From Marinomonas profundi (lineage in GTDB: Bacteria > Pseudomonadota > Gammaproteobacteria > Pseudomonadales > Marinomonadaceae): 64,000 nucleotides of DNA. The notes below the pieces were generated by a model, which worked only from the letters and a program-made list of their open reading frames with translations, did not search any database and had not been told where the DNA came from. Below are positions 53,509-61,286 of this stretch, in pieces. Numbering within the stretch: position 1 is the first letter of the stretch; the number at the start of each line of letters is the position of its first letter. Location of the stretch: assembly GCF_020694005.1 (NCBI RefSeq), contig NZ_CP073013.1:186001-250000 (forward strand). Direction: 5' to 3'. A program made the position numbers and the translations under genes.

Positions 53509-55080
53509 TTATTCCTCTTGCTCTGTGGTTTCTTTCGCCAAATAGGCCGATTGCATCTGTTCTTCACTAACGGTTTCAACTTGTCCTTGTGACCAACGCT
53601 CAAACATGCTGTCGAAGGCGCTGGCTAATTCCGCTAACGTCATGCCGCCAAAACCATTTGGCAGTGGGTCTAAGCCCATAGACACGAGGATTTTACCAAA
53701 GCTATTTTGCAAATCTGCGTACGCCACATCACGACGTAACTCCGCTAACAAGGTATTCAGTTCTTCACGAATAACAGGCAATTCCCCCACGCTTTGTGTC
53801 GCTTGGCTGGATTGAATTTGCTCTTGAATGCGGTTGGCAACATCCAAATAGTCGATCGCAAAATCGTAGGATTGATGCGCTTCTGAGTATTCAATATTGG
53901 CGATGTGTACCTGAGACACCACCGCCATAGATACCGCTAAAGCTTGCTGCTTGGTCGCTGCCATTTTTAACGTATTAAGTTGTTCAATTTTTCCATAACG
54001 GAACACATTCATTAGGTTCCAGTTCACCCCAAGCCCTGCACTTGTCCAGTCGTTATTTCTCAAATAGTCAGAACCGTCGTAATACAAACCGGCATTCAAA
54101 CTCAGGTTGGGAAACAGCGTTAAAAAGGTAGAGCTGACTTCTTCCTTGGTAATACGCTCTTGATACTGAGCTTCCATTAATTCAGGACGACGAACCAAAG
54201 CGGTTCGTTCCATGGTGTCTATGTCCAGATTCATTTCTGGCACCATAAAATCGGGCGCATTGACATCCGCCAACTCAAAACTCTCTGCTGGATTTAGCCC
54301 CATCAAGGTCGCTAACTCCGCTTTTGCTGGCGTCAAATCTTTGCGTAAGTCTTGTAGCGTGCGTAGGGATTCCAACAGTGCGCGTTGATATGTCAGGGCG
54401 TCCATTGGCGACTGAGCACGCATTTGCTCAATGCGCACAGAGTCTGCTAACGCGGCGCGAGACTTGATGATTAAAGGGTCGATTTTGGCCAATAAACGTT
54501 CAGCAGACACCGCGCGGTAATAGGCATTACGCGCCTGTTGCATGATGGTATGAACCACTTTGCGCTCGCGCTCTTTAGAGATCAGGAAACGGTCAGCCTG
54601 TTGCTTGGCTCGAAAATACGACAAACCAAAATCCAGCACATCCCATGTGGCACCCACACTGCCAGTAAAGCTACTTTTGTCTGAGGAAACAGAGTAGTCT
54701 CCTAACTCAGCAGGCTCATCATCGACAAAACGAGCCGAAGCTGACGCCCCGTAATTATTTCGGTAAGCGTACCCAGCCCGTGCTGCAAGCTCTGGCAACA
54801 TGTCAAACTGATCGACGGCCAACTGCCCCTGTGACACAACCGCTTCAAACGCCTTTAAACGTGCATCACGGTTGTGTTTTATAGTACGAGCAAAGGCTTC
54901 GTTTAGGTCAATAGGCTGAGTGATGGGGGCGAAATCTTCGGCTAATAACGCCCTGTTTTCTACTGCGTTTGCCATGACATCATTATCACTCAAACGTGAG
55001 GGAGAAACGGAACAGCCCGCCACCGCGGCAGCGGTTAGAACGGCCAGTAAAGTCTTAGCAAACACAGGGCGAACTGCCAT
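53509..55080 (-). CDS. TolC-family outer-membrane channel lipoprotein
   Basis: The 523-residue protein has a signal with lipobox VAGC (Cys23) and the two repeated alpha-helical halves of outer-membrane efflux proteins: FARTIKHNRDARLKAFE near residue 65, WDVLDFGLSYFRAKQQADRF near 146, LVRRPELMEAQYQ near 290 and NVFRYGKIEQLNTLKMA near 355. AAGGAGATATC precedes the ATG, an excellent ribosome site. It would form the exit duct of the export system encoded here. A lipoprotein anchor is as in OprM-type channels. Confidence 0.92.
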   Translation of the reverse strand: MAVRPVFAKTLLAVLTAAAVAGCSVSPSRLSDNDVMANAVENRALLAEDFAPITQPIDLNEAFARTIKHNRDARLKAFEAVVSQGQLAVDQFDMLPELAARAGYAYRNNYGASASARFVDDEPAELGDYSVSSDKSSFTGSVGATWDVLDFGLSYFRAKQQADRFLISKERERKVVHTIMQQARNAYYRAVSAERLLAKIDPLIIKSRAALADSVRIEQMRAQSPMDALTYQRALLESLRTLQDLRKDLTPAKAELATLMGLNPAESFELADVNAPDFMVPEMNLDIDTMERTALVRRPELMEAQYQERITKEEVSSTFLTLFPNLSLNAGLYYDGSDYLRNNDWTSAGLGVNWNLMNVFRYGKIEQLNTLKMAATKQQALAVSMAVVSQVHIANIEYSEAHQSYDFAIDYLDVANRIQEQIQSSQATQSVGELPVIREELNTLLAELRRDVAYADLQNSFGKILVSMGLDPLPNGFGGMTLAELASAFDSMFERWSQGQVETVSEEQMQSAYLAKETTEQEE

Positions 55081-55106
55081 GATATCTCCTTAACGGATCG
55101 GTTAAA

Positions 55107-55715
55107 TTAGTATGCTTGAGCCATAGTGTCTGGATGCGTGAACGCAAATTCAACACGGCGATTGGGCGCGTATTGCTCAATTAAGTCATCTCTTGAAAGT
55201 ATTTGATCAGCGGCTAACTCAGCAACAATGAAGTCGTTTTCGCCATGGGCTTTTAGGCTTATTTGTGAACTTGATACGCCCACCATCAATAAGCGCTCGC
55301 GAACATAAGCGGCACGTTGATAAGACAAGGCCCGATTGTAATCTTCTCGGCCTACTGGGTCCGTGAAACCATGCAAGGTCAATCGCGCCTCAGGGTACAT
55401 GATCAAAAAAGCCACGGCTTCACTGAGCTCAAGATGAGTTGTTTTGGCGCTATCAAAGTCAAACAAAACAGGCGTAATACTTGGTGGCACAATGGCGGGT
55501 ACAGAAACATCATCAGATGACGACGTATTTTGTTGGGGTATCGTCAGCGCTTTGCCTTTAGACCCTTGTTCGGACTGAACAGCACAACGGGTATAACGAT
55601 CATCGCAATCTAACGGTGCGGCAGTAGATTGAGGCGCTGTATTAACGCACCCAGATACAAAAGCCGCGACAGCAATGGCAAACACAGCTCGGTAAAGCAA
55701 TACACTAGTGATCAT
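55107..55715 (-). CDS. OmpA-family peptidoglycan-binding lipoprotein
   Basis: A 202-residue lipoprotein (lipobox VSGC, Cys23) with a C-terminal OmpA-like domain (about residues 85-195): VLFDFDSAKTTH, LHGFTDPVGREDYNRALSYQ, and the end YAPNRRVEFAF. Such proteins tie the outer membrane to the cell wall. As first gene of the operon, followed after 26 bases by the TolC-like gene, it may anchor the exporter or the fibre. Confidence 0.9.
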   Translation of the reverse strand: MITSVLLYRAVFAIAVAAFVSGCVNTAPQSTAAPLDCDDRYTRCAVQSEQGSKGKALTIPQQNTSSSDDVSVPAIVPPSITPVLFDFDSAKTTHLELSEAVAFLIMYPEARLTLHGFTDPVGREDYNRALSYQRAAYVRERLLMVGVSSSQISLKAHGENDFIVAELAADQILSRDDLIEQYAPNRRVEFAFTHPDTMAQAY

Positions 55716-56147
55716 AAAAATAGCCTAAGACGTGTGTGATTTTAAATGGATAAACCAGTATCAAAGCGGCCATAAAAAGACATAAACGAACGTGGGGGAA
55801 AACACTTCGAATCAAATAAGAATAGAACGATAAAAATCCTGTCTATCAGACCCATACTCAGCATCCTTAGTTACGACAACGAGCAATCAACTGTTTATAC
55901 AATTAATACGTAATAATCGTATAGCGCTAGAAAGAAAAGTGCAATAAAGATGTACGCGAACATACAATTACCCGTATAAATACGAGCGTCTTTGACGCGC
56001 CTCTTATCAATCAGCGATTAAAGAGTTCCTTATTTTATGCACACATCTGTAAACCGAGTTCTATAAAGCCTGAGTATAATACTCGACTATTATTTGGGGC
56101 GAGCTTGCTTGCACCATCACAACGTCATATTTTCTTGGGAATGTCAT
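55716..56147. other. Divergent intergenic region with ATACG/CGTAT half-site pairs
   Basis: No gene was found in these 432 bases. They separate the surface-protein operon from the MFS gene. ATACG-N7-CGTAT lies at 55906-55922 and CGTAT-N2-ATACG at 55973-55984; the shared half-site suggests a regulator binding site. The area is AT-rich and must contain promoters for both directions, but none is clear enough to place. Confidence 0.55.
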
Positions 56148-57392
56148 ATGGAAAATGCACACAACGACACCTCTTCGTCTGGTATGGGGCCGAAGGAGTT
56201 CACCCTCTTAGTGGCTTTGTTAATGTCGATCACGGCCATTTCTATTGATGCCTTGCTGCCCGCATTGGGCATTATTGGTAACGAGCTTGGCGCGGTCACC
56301 GCAAACCAACCGCAATTACTGATTAGCATGCTGTTTTTAGGCTTAGCCATGGGGCAGCTCATTTGCGGCCCCTTATCCGATGCGTTAGGCCGTCGCCCTG
56401 TTTTATTCAGTGGTTTTGCGCTCTATTTGGTTGGCACCGTGGTTTGCTATCAAGCCGACAGTTTAGAACTGCTTATGCTGGGTCGATTTATTCAAGGCTT
56501 GGGTGTCGCTGGCCCTTATATTTCCGCTATTTCTTTGGTGCGTGATTTATACCACGGCGCACAAATGGCCCGCATCATGTCATTGGTGATGATGATTTTC
56601 GTCTTGGTGCCTGCCATTGCACCGACTCTTGGGCAAGCTATTATGTTTGTGGACGATTGGCGCGGTATTTTCGAGCTGTATCTGGTTTATGCGGTTTGCC
56701 TGATGGTTTGGATTGGCTGGCGTTTAAAAGAAACCCTACCCAAATCGAACCGTATCCCCTTCACCAAAACAGGCTTTTACGAAGGCTTTAAAGAGGTGGT
56801 AACCAATCGAATTACCGCCAGTTACACCATTTGTATGGGGCTATTCTTCGGCAGTTTTATTGGCTACTTGAACTCTTCTCAGCAAATATTCCAAGTGCAA
56901 TTTGAAACAGGCAATTTATTTGCTTTTTACTTTGGTGTATTGGCGTTAGTACTGGGCTTCTCATCCTTGATTAACTCACGCATTGTCGAAAAACACGGTG
57001 CGAAATACATCGCTTTTCGTGCGATTTGTGTCGTCGTCATCGCCTCTATTATCTTCTTTTCCATGCATGCTTTTGTGACGATTAGCTTGTGGATGTTCTT
57101 GGCATACGCCTCGGTTTTATTCTTCTGTTTTGGTTTGTTGTTCGGCAACGTCAACTCTCTTGCCATGGAACCTATGGGACATGTGGCTGGCATTGCCTCG
57201 GCGGTTATTGGGTCGGTGTCGTCTATCATGTCCATGAGCATAGGCACGGTGATCGGTCAAATGTATAACAATACCTTAATGCCGATCTCGGGTGGCTTTG
57301 TCATCATGGGCACCTTGGCATTATGTTTGATGTACTGGGCAGAAAAAGGACGCGTAGAAGAAGTAATGGAAGAGCCAAGCGCGGCGGTTTAG
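56148..57392 (+). CDS. Bcr/CflA-type MFS drug exporter
   Basis: The start is put at ATG 56148 (MENAHND), not the upstream TTG. The 414-residue protein has about 12 membrane helices and the MFS motif A CGPLSDALGRRPVLFSGF (about 73-90), plus LMLGRFIQGLGVAGPYISAI, typical of the Bcr/CflA subfamily (proton-driven export of small drugs). The substrate is unknown. A TetR gene lies convergent downstream, beyond an antitoxin relic, and may control it. Confidence 0.9.
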   Translation: MENAHNDTSSSGMGPKEFTLLVALLMSITAISIDALLPALGIIGNELGAVTANQPQLLISMLFLGLAMGQLICGPLSDALGRRPVLFSGFALYLVGTVVCYQADSLELLMLGRFIQGLGVAGPYISAISLVRDLYHGAQMARIMSLVMMIFVLVPAIAPTLGQAIMFVDDWRGIFELYLVYAVCLMVWIGWRLKETLPKSNRIPFTKTGFYEGFKEVVTNRITASYTICMGLFFGSFIGYLNSSQQIFQVQFETGNLFAFYFGVLALVLGFSSLINSRIVEKHGAKYIAFRAICVVVIASIIFFSMHAFVTISLWMFLAYASVLFFCFGLLFGNVNSLAMEPMGHVAGIASAVIGSVSSIMSMSIGTVIGQMYNNTLMPISGGFVIMGTLALCLMYWAEKGRVEEVMEEPSAAV

Positions 57393-57432
57393 TTAGGGAA
57401 ATTCCGTGTCGTGGCCTTTATGGTCTTGTGTA

Positions 57433-57475
57433 AATCGTGGCTTTAACACGACAAAATGTATCTTTTGTCGTGCTT
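57433..57475. repeat. Degenerate REP-like palindrome
   Basis: AATCGTGGCTTTAACACGAC and a following TTTTGTCGTGC recall the repeat family at 30479 and 63420. It lies just after the MFS gene and may help terminate it. Confidence 0.55.
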
Positions 57476-57552
57476 ATGATATTGCTCGGCGAACAAAGGG
57501 TGGGCATAGAGTGTCCAGCCATTAACGACAATAGGAAGATTATCAGACAAGC

Positions 57553-57804
57553 TTATTCATCCTCATCAGACAAGGGCGCATCCAAATCTATCTCAACATC
57601 CACAATAAGGCTTTGCACAGTATTGCGCATACTTACTGTCAGTTGCTGTAGATTTTCTGGATGCTGCGGCATTCCATTCGCTAAAAAAGACAAAAACTTA
57701 TTCATCACAGGATCGTATTTTTTCACAAAAAATCTCCACAATAAATCTCCACAATAAATCTCCACAATATATTGTAAACATAGACCCATATAACTAAGAT
57801 TCAT
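57553..57804 (-). pseudogene. C-terminal relic of a PrlF-family antitoxin
   Basis: The last ~54 residues (DPVMNKFLSFLANGMPQHPE, then VDVEIDLDAPLSDEDE) match the conserved C-terminus of PrlF/SohA antitoxins. The N-terminal AbrB-type DNA-binding domain is gone; in its place the frame runs through a 13-bp tandem repeat (57730-57768). No YhaV-type toxin gene lies nearby. PrlF normally neutralises the YhaV ribonuclease and represses its own operon. This is most likely a decayed toxin-antitoxin locus. A short product from an internal ATG is possible but not expected to bind DNA. Confidence 0.65.
57730..57768. repeat. 13-bp tandem repeat, three perfect copies
   Basis: AAATCTCCACAAT is repeated three times without change, directly where the PrlF similarity ends. 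It may mark the deletion scar. Confidence 0.93.
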
Positions 57805-57871
57805 GCAAAGCCATATCGTACATCCAATGATGCCGTTCCATCAAAGCGTCCATCTAAGTAAAACCGAACAC

Positions 57872-58450
57872 TTAACGGCCTAGAAATGAACCGTCTTTCA
57901 TTAGACCATCAAGCTGATGCACCAACTCCGCCCTGTCCATCATCGGCTGATTCATTAACGCGGGCGTTAAAAGCGCTTCTCTACTAATCGCCTTTAAAGC
58001 AAAAAAATTCATCGGCGAGACGGAGAACTTGGCAATCCATGCCTGTAAAGTCGATTCTAAAACGGCTTCAAACTCAGCAAACAAAGCAAAGGTCGATGGT
58101 GCCATTTTATGTTGCTCGCCTAGTAAAATGCGATACACGGCAAGGTGCTCTGGCTTATTAATCCACTCTTCCCATAGCACGATCCACCCAGAAATCAGCG
58201 TGATGTCTTTTTTTACCTGCAGTGTATCTAGACGCGTTTGCATTGTGTCTTGCGCTTGCTCGATCAAGGCAGTTAACACGTTTTCCCATAACACTAATTT
58301 GGCCGGGAAGTTACTGTACACCGTCGGTTTAGATACGGCCGCCGCCAATACAACTTGATCAATACTAGTGCTTTGATAACCTTGTTCAGTAAACAAACCC
58401 GATGCCACTGTTACTATGTGGGCTTTTTTACTAGGTCTTCCTCTTGCCAT
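57872..58450 (-). CDS. TetR-family regulator
   Basis: The 192-residue protein has the TetR helix-turn-helix (about residues 8-55): ASGLFTEQGYQSTSIDQVVL then AAAVSKPTVYSNFPAK. The C-terminal part is of the TetR_C AefR-like kind (GEQHKMAPSTFALFAEFEAV). It probably represses a transporter, most simply the nearby MFS gene. It is preceded by a small hairpin at 58474. Confidence 0.9.
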   Translation of the reverse strand: MARGRPSKKAHIVTVASGLFTEQGYQSTSIDQVVLAAAVSKPTVYSNFPAKLVLWENVLTALIEQAQDTMQTRLDTLQVKKDITLISGWIVLWEEWINKPEHLAVYRILLGEQHKMAPSTFALFAEFEAVLESTLQAWIAKFSVSPMNFFALKAISREALLTPALMNQPMMDRAELVHQLDGLMKDGSFLGR

Positions 58451-58473
58451 AACGTCCTCTGATTAAAATAGCG

Positions 58474-58492
58474 AAAGGGATCGAATCCCTTT
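58474..58492 (-). terminator. Weak hairpin between AlbA_2 and TetR genes
   Basis: AAAGGGAT-CGA-ATCCCTTT, an 8-bp stem just downstream of the minus-strand gene ending at 58507. It lacks a good T-run. It could also be an operator of the TetR gene, whose start is 24 bases away. Confidence 0.4.
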
Positions 58493-58506
58493 ATTCTTCA
58501 GCCTCT

Positions 58507-59313
58507 TTATTGCTGAACCTCTGCGTAAAATTTTTGCTTTGGGCTAGTCGGTTTGTCAGGAAGAGTGAGTCGTAATTTCCCTGCTTCTATCAGTGGGCTT
58601 AAAATCGATTTTCTGAAGTGGTCTCTATTTTTGAAGCCCAGGTGCTCTTGAATTTCTGCTCGAGTTTTCGGTATCTGACAAAAGATAAGCACCTGACTCT
58701 CTACAGACTCCACTTGCGCGGTAGCTTGCGCGGTAGCTTGCGCGGTAGCTTGCATGGTGCTTGATTGAGATTCAATGAAACCTTCAGCAAAAGGCATAAC
58801 GACTCGAATGAAGTTGGGGCTAAAATGATAGATGCTATGCGGATAGGCATTCAGTATTCGATTAATGCCCGACCCCATTTGCTCAACAATATCTAAATCC
58901 CGAAATATACGCATCAGTTCTTTATTTTGCGGCACAGAGTAGCCCATAAAAAATTCTTCTTGCGTAAAACCAGTAGGAATGGAGCCTGCCGAAGTGATCT
59001 CTAGACGATCTGAGAATAGCTCAAATTTAGGCGGGACTTCTCGACTAAAATCATTATGAACAATGGCATTAATGACAGCTTCACGTAAAGCAATTGGCTC
59101 TAGCATTTTTTGCTCTAACCGATCTTTGATTTTTAATTGCTGCAAATCAACATCATCAACCCCCACTAACTCACCATCATCGGCAACACCGATAATAATG
59201 ACACCGCCATCACGACTGTTCAAAAAGGCAACAACCTCTCTTTCAAGCTTGTCGGTAAGTTGACGCTTCAACTCTAGATGTTGGTCTTCACTTCTATAAC
59301 CACTGAATTTCAT
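58507..59313 (-). CDS. AlbA_2-type HTH/ATP-binding protein with an apparent internal deletion
   Basis: The start is ATG 59313, behind AGGAGGTG; the product has 268 residues. It opens like AlbA_2 (Schlafen-like) proteins: EVVAFLNSRDGGVIIIGVAD and VDLQQLKIKDRL. It then jumps to ALREAVINAIVHNDFS, the ATPase-like C-terminal block, and IVEQMGSGINRI. Full-length relatives have roughly 150 more residues between these blocks, as I remember them. Residues about 195-207 are a perfect triple ATAQ repeat encoded by a 12-bp unit. The C-terminus is a winged helix (KTRAEIQEHLGFKNRDHFRK). The open frame suggests it may still be made. Confidence 0.75.
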   Translation of the reverse strand: MKFSGYRSEDQHLELKRQLTDKLEREVVAFLNSRDGGVIIIGVADDGELVGVDDVDLQQLKIKDRLEQKMLEPIALREAVINAIVHNDFSREVPPKFELFSDRLEITSAGSIPTGFTQEEFFMGYSVPQNKELMRIFRDLDIVEQMGSGINRILNAYPHSIYHFSPNFIRVVMPFAEGFIESQSSTMQATAQATAQATAQVESVESQVLIFCQIPKTRAEIQEHLGFKNRDHFRKSILSPLIEAGKLRLTLPDKPTSPKQKFYAEVQQ

Positions 59314-59463
59314 CGTTAATACACCTCCTGCAATAGCAGCACCAACCACACCTAAAAAGCAATCGGTAACAAATTAAAGTTGCATATGGCGTTTCTATCC
59401 CTACCATTCGAGTCTGATCCCTTGAGAATATTAGTCTTACTCTGCCTTTTAGTCTTACAACAA

Positions 59464-60975
59464 CTACAATAAAGAAGCCAAAAATCGGCTAAAAGGCAAA
59501 ATATCTTGTTGGCTACTGGCCGCTTCCAATGCCTCCATGTAATCGGTACGTCTTTCCACTGGAATCACTGTCCAAGGGTATCCGCCAGAAGCCATCATTA
59601 GATTCATGATGAATCTCCCCATACGACCATTACCATCAAAATAAGGGTGGATATACACAAACATAAAGTGACCTAGCACAACTCTAACGGCGGGATTTTC
59701 TTCTTCAGTCAATAAATCAAATAAAGTGGGCATCATGTCCCGAAGCGCCTCTCGACTAGGAGGAGTATGCATAGACTGACGAATATAAACTGGACCGGTT
59801 CGATATCCGGCTAAGTCTGTTTGTTTTATGATGCCAGCCGCGACACTAGGACCAAATAAAGCCAAGTACCAATCGCTATGAGTTTGCTCTAATACTTGAC
59901 CTGAATTCTCACCTTTGATTACTGATCTAAGCGCTTTTTTAACTTCTTGAAAGGCGTCCCAGTAACCTTTGGCAGCCATGGCATCCAGATGTTTTTTATC
60001 CTCATCAGAGGCATCAGCTTGCCAATTACCTGATCGCACCAACTCAATCAGCTCCCTAGTCACTCGATAACCCTCAATGGACAATGAATGATAGGCATCG
60101 GTCACATAGCTGTCTTCCACTGCTGCCATGTAAAGATCGATATCAATCAATGGATTTTTAGACTTAGGAAAGGTTTCTATGATGACGGTTCGCATTTGCG
60201 CCCACATCAAACGTATACGATTAACATAAGGGGAAACATCACGGCGTCCAAAACTAATGTTGGCTTTCTCCGCAAAGGGGTCCACTTCCTGCACAATTAA
60301 ATCTGCCGCTCGCATGCCTTTTAATATGTTGTCAGCTATTAGATCTCGACCAATATTTCTAAAAGCACCCACTAACCTTCCTGCTATCACACTGTGATTG
60401 CCTTTCAACAGAACAGACAATATCTCTGATGCATCGGTCACCATGGATAAAGCCGTACGCATTTGAATTGGCGATTTTACATATTCGTTGGCCGAAACAT
60501 ACACAAGTGCAGATGATAAGCTGTATAGATTAAGTCTATCTAAGTTCACAATATATTCAGTATCTGGCAGGTTTAACCTGACATCAAAAATAGACGTATT
60601 GAAAAGAAGCTTGGTTGGTTTATTGCTACTTTTAGGTGAGCGCACAAGTAATTGCGGTGGCACCCGCCTATCACCAATGTGTAGACTTATTGATTGCTCT
60701 GACGATAAACACCACTGAGTACCAAAGCGTTTGGATAGATAAACCGCGCAGAAATCCCAAAATGATGTATACCATGCAGTACTATCGCCCGCTTTTTCAT
60801 CTGGCATACAAGGTATGTACCAACCCCGAATCACTTCTCGAATAAAGCCATGTTTCATCAAGCGTTCACGATGCAAGCGACTCAGTTGATTAAACTCAAT
60901 AGCCACCACACCGCCTTTTTGTAGCCATGCCAATTGCTCAAGTGAATCTGCTAATTTTTGCGATACAGGGTTCAT
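59464..60975 (-). CDS. Fic-domain protein with an AbiEi-like N-terminus
   Basis: I favour ATG 60975 (MNPVSQKLAD), though the ATG at 60993 is possible; neither has a clear ribosome site. Numbering here counts from 60993. Residues about 12-60 look like the winged helix of AbiEi-type antitoxins (LQKGGVVAIEFNQLSRLHRE). The Fic motif is complete (HPYFDGNGRMGR, 449-460), so AMP transfer or a related modification is expected. The inhibitory motif S-x-x-x-E-G (SLSIEG, 303-308) lies before it, in the class II position, and would restrain activity. Four 24-bp iterons lie upstream. Confidence 0.88.
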   Translation of the reverse strand: MNPVSQKLADSLEQLAWLQKGGVVAIEFNQLSRLHRERLMKHGFIREVIRGWYIPCMPDEKAGDSTAWYTSFWDFCAVYLSKRFGTQWCLSSEQSISLHIGDRRVPPQLLVRSPKSSNKPTKLLFNTSIFDVRLNLPDTEYIVNLDRLNLYSLSSALVYVSANEYVKSPIQMRTALSMVTDASEILSVLLKGNHSVIAGRLVGAFRNIGRDLIADNILKGMRAADLIVQEVDPFAEKANISFGRRDVSPYVNRIRLMWAQMRTVIIETFPKSKNPLIDIDLYMAAVEDSYVTDAYHSLSIEGYRVTRELIELVRSGNWQADASDEDKKHLDAMAAKGYWDAFQEVKKALRSVIKGENSGQVLEQTHSDWYLALFGPSVAAGIIKQTDLAGYRTGPVYIRQSMHTPPSREALRDMMPTLFDLLTEEENPAVRVVLGHFMFVYIHPYFDGNGRMGRFIMNLMMASGGYPWTVIPVERRTDYMEALEAASSQQDILPFSRFLASLL

Positions 60976-61038
60976 GAGATAAATCCAATACATTATTTAA
61001 TAATCAAAGCTCAATAATCAAAGCTGAAATATCATTCT

Positions 61039-61134
61039 ATACCATTTATAGGTCTTAGTGTTATATGATCTATAGGTTTTAATGTCATACCATTTATAGT
61101 TTTTGCCGTCAAACTATTTATAGGTTTTAGTGTT
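61039..61134. repeat. Four 24-bp iterons upstream of the fic gene
   Basis: Units start at 61039, 61063, 61087 and 61111; each has the core ATTTATAGGTTTTAGTGTT with some changes. On the minus strand each contains CTATAAAT, which resembles a -10 box. A second small repeat, AATAATCAAAGCT, occurs twice at 60999-61026. The array covers the likely fic promoter and may be the binding site of its N-terminal winged helix. Confidence 0.9.
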
Positions 61135-61201
61135 CTACTCGATTTTCATATTTTCCAGTCTAACGGTTAAATAAAGTTAACCAAGTAAAAAACCAAAACA
61201 C

Positions 61202-61230
61202 TTGACGAATGCTTATGATCGCATTAAATT
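61202..61230 (+). promoter_or_regulatory. Sigma-70-like promoter of trpBA
   Basis: TTGACG (61202-61207) and TAAATT (61225-61230) are separated by 17 bases. The inverted pair AACTA/TAGTT (AACTAAACGGTATAGTT) directly downstream may be a regulator site. AGGAG at 61276-61280 is the ribosome site of trpB. Confidence 0.7.
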
Positions 61231-61286
61231 AACTAAACGGTATAGTTCATTTAATAGAAAGAAAATAGCAATTTTAGGAGCAAGTC

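Noticed and set aside
61039-61134. CRISPR array
   Set aside because: The 24-bp units are contiguous, without spacers, and no cas genes are present. The same holds for the 13, 21 and 87-bp repeats.
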